Assembly (NCBI GenBank): GCA_001687465.1 | Contig: LVLI01000376.1 | Location: 1-35,096 of the forward strand | DNA: 35,096 nt | Source: Halocafeteria seosinensis | Lineage: Eukaryota > Sar > Bigyra > Bicosoecida | Direction: 5' to 3' | In this document: in pieces, positions 31,310-35,096 of the stretch | Layout of the letters: every line of letters starts with the position of its first letter | How positions within the stretch are numbered: position 1 is the stretch's first letter | Position numbers and translations under genes: made by a program | Notes under the pieces: model-generated | The model's database searches: none | Told to the model about the DNA's origin: nothing | The model's input: only the letters and a program-made list of their open reading frames with translations

Positions 31310-32155
31310 ATTAACAGTGAAACTCCACGCTTTCTGCTTGGTTGAGTTTTCAAAGCCGTGAAGTAATACTTGCGCTAGTTTTATCGCCTAACTCAATTCC
31401 CAGCAGAACTGGCCCCTTCATGGATATCTGAAGGCAACCAGTCTGCTGTTCTTATCAGCGTCCAGTGGACCAGTGGTCAATTATAGGCTGGACGCCTTGC
31501 TAGCAGCACCTGATGCTGTTAGTCCAGTAACCTGTAGACATCCCGCATAGTGTAGATGCCGGATACAATACACACGAACCCTAACCGTCAGTTTGTGGTT
31601 GTATCCTGTGCGTGATTTTTATGATGCCAAATGGCTCTATACTGGCGAATTGGCCGATACTGAGCTGCCGGCGGGTAGACTACACAGTACTGGTAGTTAT
31701 TTAAAACGAAATACGGTAATTGTATTAAGCATACCGTATAACATCGCTTTGAGCATGTATACAATTCATTTAAGGTACATAATAATGTTTATTATCCTAT
31801 CCCCGGGGGTACGGTCGAGGTTCCGGCCTGATCGATCCCAACCGCTCTGCTTGTTTCCTAGGGGTACAGTATAGTAGTTGTGCCGTATAGATGGCATGTT
31901 CATTCGCATTTGCCTAACTATGTTATAGGCCCAACGACATCCTTTTCTGTGGCATCCAACATGGGGGGCGGCGGATGTTGATAAAGAAAAACCAGTTCGG
32001 TCATAATTGATGCGAATGCCCTCAGAGGTATCTGTCACATTTGTGTGTGTGTCAGAGGCTCAGTAGTTCGTTCATTCTTGAACTTTATTATGGGACTTAA
32101 AACGGAGCAGCCGTTCATTCACCCATCCACCCATTCATGATTTCATTTCACGCAG
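31310..32155. other. Intergenic region with one imperfect two-stem hairpin
   Basis: No coding sequence I can support; frames present have no plausible composition. At 31488-31527 CTGGAC pairs with GTCCAG and encloses CAGCA-CCTGA-TGCTG. A short TG run lies at 32042-32051, and CATTCA/CATCCA repeats near 32114-32137. The right part includes the 3' flank of the ART-like gene. Confidence 0.5.
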
Positions 32156-34246
32156 TCACTGAGCATCGTGCCCTAAAACGAAAACGCATTTCTTACTATT
32201 TAATGACAGATCACCTGCCGCTGCTTCATCAAATGCAACTTGCGTCTCTGTTTCACCGTTTCTTGTACGAAGCTCGATGGCATTTGCATACTCTTCAAGA
32301 GAAGGGGCAGGGTCCCTCCGTCTACCTGCTTCATTGAGTGTTTGCTTCATCGGGCCAAAAATCAAAGCCATACTTTGAAATGGCTGCCTGTCATAGAATG
32401 ACCCATGATGATACGCATACATGACTTCAGCATAGTTGTTGTAAGCTTGTAGTTGAGGGTACTCATTTACCCTGTTTGGGTCTACAGCAAACGCAATCAC
32501 AACAGGAACTTCTTCTTCTTCACCCCCACCATTATTCAGTTGTTGAACCCTATCCCAAATCCAATGAGCCGCTATCAAAGGGTCTTCGCTCGTATAGAAT
32601 CGCGGTCCAAAATCCGGTGGGATTTCCGCAGAGCCCGGTCCCGGTGACGCAGACGGACGAGAATTCATCATGACCTGCTCAGCAACAGTGGCCCGCGTTC
32701 CATGGAAAAAAATCCTTGAGCTGTCATCCTCCATTAAGGATCGTGCTGTCTCCCACATCATGTGCCGCAAGTTGTTCGCGTTTTCGCCTGCATTCCCCCC
32801 AACAAAGTTATCGAAATTGATACGCATATAGTTAAAGTTAAACTGTCCGCGGGGACTCGAAGCAGCCCAATGCTGCATTGCATTTGATGCTCTATGGCAC
32901 CAATCAGGCAATTCTACGTGCATTTTGCTCAGGAGTACGAATCGTGCCCAGTAGCCAGGGGAGCGGTATGTACTCAGATCATCATTCTGCTCTATGCTTC
33001 GTAGTGCGCAAATGACTTGGTTCGATACCTTGCCTTGCAAAACCTCCGACGCAACTTGACCGGAAGCTTCCACCTCGGCGACCAGTGGATTCACAATACA
33101 GTACTCTACCATTCCCTTTGGAGTTGTCGGTAAATGCTCGTACCCCAATGAGTCGCTCATTGACCGAACCGACGCAGGAGGATTGAGAAGTATGTTGTTG
33201 CAGTACTTCGCAACCCGACCCTCTGTCAGTCTAACATACTCATCTTGACATGACAAACGGTGCTCAAAATACCTGAATAGCCTTTGATCCACATAATCCT
33301 TGGCGAATTTAACAAACGGTGTATCCCATCCAATTAAGATAAAGCATGGTTCGTCAGAAATCAATTTGTTCTCTTTGTCGTCGTTTATAAAACCGACCTT
33401 CAATAGCCTGTCCCGAATTTCCAGTGTAATGATGTCCTTTTCACATTTCGAAAAGTAGTCGCCTCTCAGCAAGTCACTCAGATCAAGTTGCTTATGATCA
33501 AGGTACAGAAATCTCCAGTAATGCCATTCCTTTTTCAAGTCAATGAAGAGGTGGCTTATACCAGCATGGATTCCTCTGGCCATAAGCCCTCTATTCATTG
33601 AATAATCTCCCCTTCGTGGCCGAGGAGCTCTCCATCTAACGAGATGCATATCCTCAGAAGAAGGAGCGACAAATTTTACATTGGCCGTATCCCACCCTTT
33701 CATAATGGTTTCCGTACCTGACCATGCAATGCCCGGTTCCCATCGCACACCTTGTTTCTTGTCGTCAGGTAACTCTGAGCACATACCCGATGAAAAGCAT
33801 GTACCCACAAGTTTACCTGTGATACTATACCAGTCATCACATATTTGAGCGGCATCTTTTGCCTCACAATTGTGGATTTTTAGTTCAAGTGACCCTTCTG
33901 CTGCTTCCAGGGAGGACAACCCATCACTTTTGCTAGCATATTGGTAGAGGAGGTCACACGCGGTGCTGCGTTGTTCACCTGGTACGCCGCTTCCCTCTCG
34001 CGCTGCTGCGGCGGCCCGTTCTTGGAGCTCATTTGCTTCTGCAAATTCCCCACTCTCAATTTTTTGAATATACTTTTTCTGATCAATATTGCTACAAAAC
34101 CGTTTAATACGCGCAGCTGTTTCCAGGCATTGTTGAAGCTTGTTTGGTGGGAGCGGCTTCAAACGGTCGATTATGTTCGACTTCCCTTGTTTTCCACGTT
34201 GTGTTGATTCTGCAAACAGAACTACACTTTCCTTGTCCATCTGCAT
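32156..34246 (-). CDS. Protein with C-terminal ADP-ribosyltransferase-like domain
   Basis: A 696-aa frame. The C-terminal part (~510-620) has RIFFHGTRATVAEQVMM, then DFGPRFYTSEDPLIAAHWIW, then VPVVIAFAVDP. The H-G-T strand, DFG-x-x-FYTS and trailing helix match the H...Y signature of ART-fold proteins of the DUF3990 type; a catalytic Glu cannot be assigned with certainty. Substrate and direction (transferase or degenerate binder) are unknown. The upstream 500 residues are unrecognised but contain a twofold repeat, GWDTANVKF (~185) and GWDTPFVKF (~307). Start: a 65-nt intron (34247-34311, GTGAGA donor, GCGTGCAG acceptor) appears to end exactly at the ATG used; without it, an ATG at 34288 would add 14 residues. 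No signal peptide or membrane span. DUF3990-like domains are common in bacteria, so transfer is conceivable but untested. Confidence 0.65.
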   Translation of the reverse strand: MQMDKESVVLFAESTQRGKQGKSNIIDRLKPLPPNKLQQCLETAARIKRFCSNIDQKKYIQKIESGEFAEANELQERAAAAAREGSGVPGEQRSTACDLLYQYASKSDGLSSLEAAEGSLELKIHNCEAKDAAQICDDWYSITGKLVGTCFSSGMCSELPDDKKQGVRWEPGIAWSGTETIMKGWDTANVKFVAPSSEDMHLVRWRAPRPRRGDYSMNRGLMARGIHAGISHLFIDLKKEWHYWRFLYLDHKQLDLSDLLRGDYFSKCEKDIITLEIRDRLLKVGFINDDKENKLISDEPCFILIGWDTPFVKFAKDYVDQRLFRYFEHRLSCQDEYVRLTEGRVAKYCNNILLNPPASVRSMSDSLGYEHLPTTPKGMVEYCIVNPLVAEVEASGQVASEVLQGKVSNQVICALRSIEQNDDLSTYRSPGYWARFVLLSKMHVELPDWCHRASNAMQHWAASSPRGQFNFNYMRINFDNFVGGNAGENANNLRHMMWETARSLMEDDSSRIFFHGTRATVAEQVMMNSRPSASPGPGSAEIPPDFGPRFYTSEDPLIAAHWIWDRVQQLNNGGGEEEEVPVVIAFAVDPNRVNEYPQLQAYNNYAEVMYAYHHGSFYDRQPFQSMALIFGPMKQTLNEAGRRRDPAPSLEEYANAIELRTRNGETETQVAFDEAAAGDLSLNSKKCVFVLGHDAQ

Positions 34247-34503
34247 CTGCACGCACACATATGTAGGAACAAACATGAATGTCCCCATGTGCCGTCTTTC
34301 TCGTCTCTCACCTTTTTTTTTCACTGTGTTAACCCCTACCAACTTTTATTGCCGTGTTGACAACCACGTGGCACGTACGTTCCCTTTCGATATACCCCGT
34401 ACTCTGCCTTCAAAATGCGCACCCCACCATGCGAAAGTGAACGCCCAAATATTTTTTTGGTTTACAATATAATGAACTCTTTTTCTCTGCGCCGCAACTT
34501 GTT

Positions 34504-34578
34504 AGGCTGGGACAAATCTCACCACTTTCGCTATTAGCTAACTTTTTCCGAGCAGGCTGGGACAAATCTCCCCACTTT
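34504..34578. repeat. Two 25-bp direct repeats, 50 bp apart, next to a G/C-rich inverted repeat
   Basis: AGGCTGGGACAAATCTC followed by A or C and then CCACTTT occurs at 34504-34528 and 34554-34578 with one mismatch. Just after, TCTCCCC (from about 34582) pairs with GGGGAGA (to about 34607) across an AATCGGGG-containing loop. No coding potential; upstream of the ART-like gene. Confidence 0.8.
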
Positions 34579-34708
34579 TCGTCTCCCCAATCGGGGTCTG
34601 GGGAGATCCGGCCCGGGGTTTTCACAGATTTCTTGGGTGTGCAAGGGGAAATTTCGGTTCTCGGACCAAAATGTACTATTTTATGGTTTTATGGCCCATG
34701 TAAACACC

Positions 34709-34936
34709 TCATATAGACTCTAGATAACAGAAATTGTGTAAAATTGAACATTTTCGGAGGATAGAGTCATTAAACATCTTACTCGTGGCCTTCTGGAATT
34801 TCTGGTTCCGCACTTTCCATACTCGCAGAATGTCGACCGGGAGACAGAAGGGGAACCTCTTATGAAAATCGTACACCATGTCATGTATCATCTCATAATT
34901 TGTTGCGGATTTTAAAAGACCATCAGTAAGCTCATT
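34709..34936 (-). pseudogene. Unrecognised coding-like fragment
   Basis: On the minus strand a frame reads NELTDGLLKSATNYEMIHDM, then VYDFHKRFPFCLPVDILRVW, with protein-like composition; a GTAAGA donor could end an exon at 34783. It is bounded upstream by an in-frame stop (TAA at 34939-34937). No family recognised. It may belong to a decayed element or to an exon of a gene that extends past the window. Confidence 0.3.
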
Positions 34937-35035
34937 TTATCGTAGAGAAGCCTGCGGATCTTCCGTTCGGTTCTTGACCTGCGAAAGCTCGCTCTACTGT
35001 GGCGTTGCTCACTCCTATAGTGAGATACTGTATCT
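34912..35035 (-). pseudogene. Possible hAT-type transposase C-terminal remnant, frame-broken
   Basis: The minus strand encodes VSNATVERAF (35012-34983) and then, in shifted frames, QVKNRTE and ERKIRRLLYDKMSLLM before a TAA. The order S-N-A-x-V-E-R-x-F, Q-V-K, R-R-L-L recalls the hAT dimerisation region at the end of many transposases. Two frame changes within about 60 bp mean it cannot be translated as it stands, unless a small intron is involved. The match is short, so this is a suggestion only. Confidence 0.3.
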
Positions 35036-35037
35036 CA
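35021..35037. other. 17-bp perfect palindrome
   Basis: TGAGATAC and GTATCTCA flank a central T. It overlaps the upstream part of the possible transposase remnant. Confidence 0.7.
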
Positions 35038-35096
35038 ACATCACTTGTTCTAGGCTCCTTCCTTCCATGTTATGCTCCTTTTTGCCTGTTTCTAGC

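Noticed and set aside
31593-31874. 93-codon plus-strand frame
   Set aside because: No ATG-supported, protein-like composition or splice context; looks like random open sequence.
1-35096. CRISPR array, operon or bacterial features
   Set aside because: The genes are eukaryotic with spliceosomal introns; no regular repeat-spacer array was seen.

Overview
This is eukaryotic nuclear DNA from what looks like a compact protist or algal genome. Many reading frames join only across short introns. Nearly all are 62-87 nt, with GTACGT, GTAAGT, GTATGT or GTGAGT donors and acceptors that often follow a CTAAC-like branch site; two or three are longer (149-281 nt). The genes are eukaryote-specific: a WIPI/Atg18 PROPPIN, a MON2-like protein, a DENN and a VPS9 exchange factor, histone stem-loop binding protein SLBP, and UTP6 of the small-subunit processome. 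SLBP argues against a fungus or land plant. The lineage cannot be fixed from this window; an alga such as a red alga is possible but unproven.

Layout: (1) 1-2163 +, 3' part of a mucin-like surface protein with one membrane span; (2) 2199-2547 -, possible small secreted protein; (3) 2888-4572 +, WIPI/Atg18; (4) 4650-7059 -, unrecognised 688-aa protein; (5) 7706-14623 -, MON2-like giant; (6) 14902-18636 +, DENN protein; (7) 18622-20307 -, MidA/NDUFAF7-type methyltransferase; (8) 20349-22502 +, unrecognised helical protein; (9) 22512-24965 -, VPS9 protein; (10) 25469-26629 +, SLBP; (11) 26803-27153 +, possible small gene; (12) 27390-29825 +, UTP6; (13) 29826-32155, a degenerate accessory stretch with two diverged copies of an unknown ORF family flanking an array of perfect stem-loops; (14) 32156-34246 -, protein with an ADP-ribosyltransferase-like C-terminus; (15) 34247-35096, direct repeats, a palindrome and broken, possibly hAT-like, coding remnants.

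Packing is tight up to about 26.6 kb: convergent stops lie 9 bp apart or overlap by 15 bp, and one divergent pair has only 41 bp between start codons. Four of the genes (WIPI, MON2-like, DENN, VPS9) act in endosome, Golgi or autophagy membrane identity, but nothing shows co-regulation. From about 29.8 kb onward the sequence is looser, with broken frames, and is the least explained part of the window. Exon coordinates were worked out by hand from splice consensus, reading phase and family similarity, and are not confirmed by transcripts.
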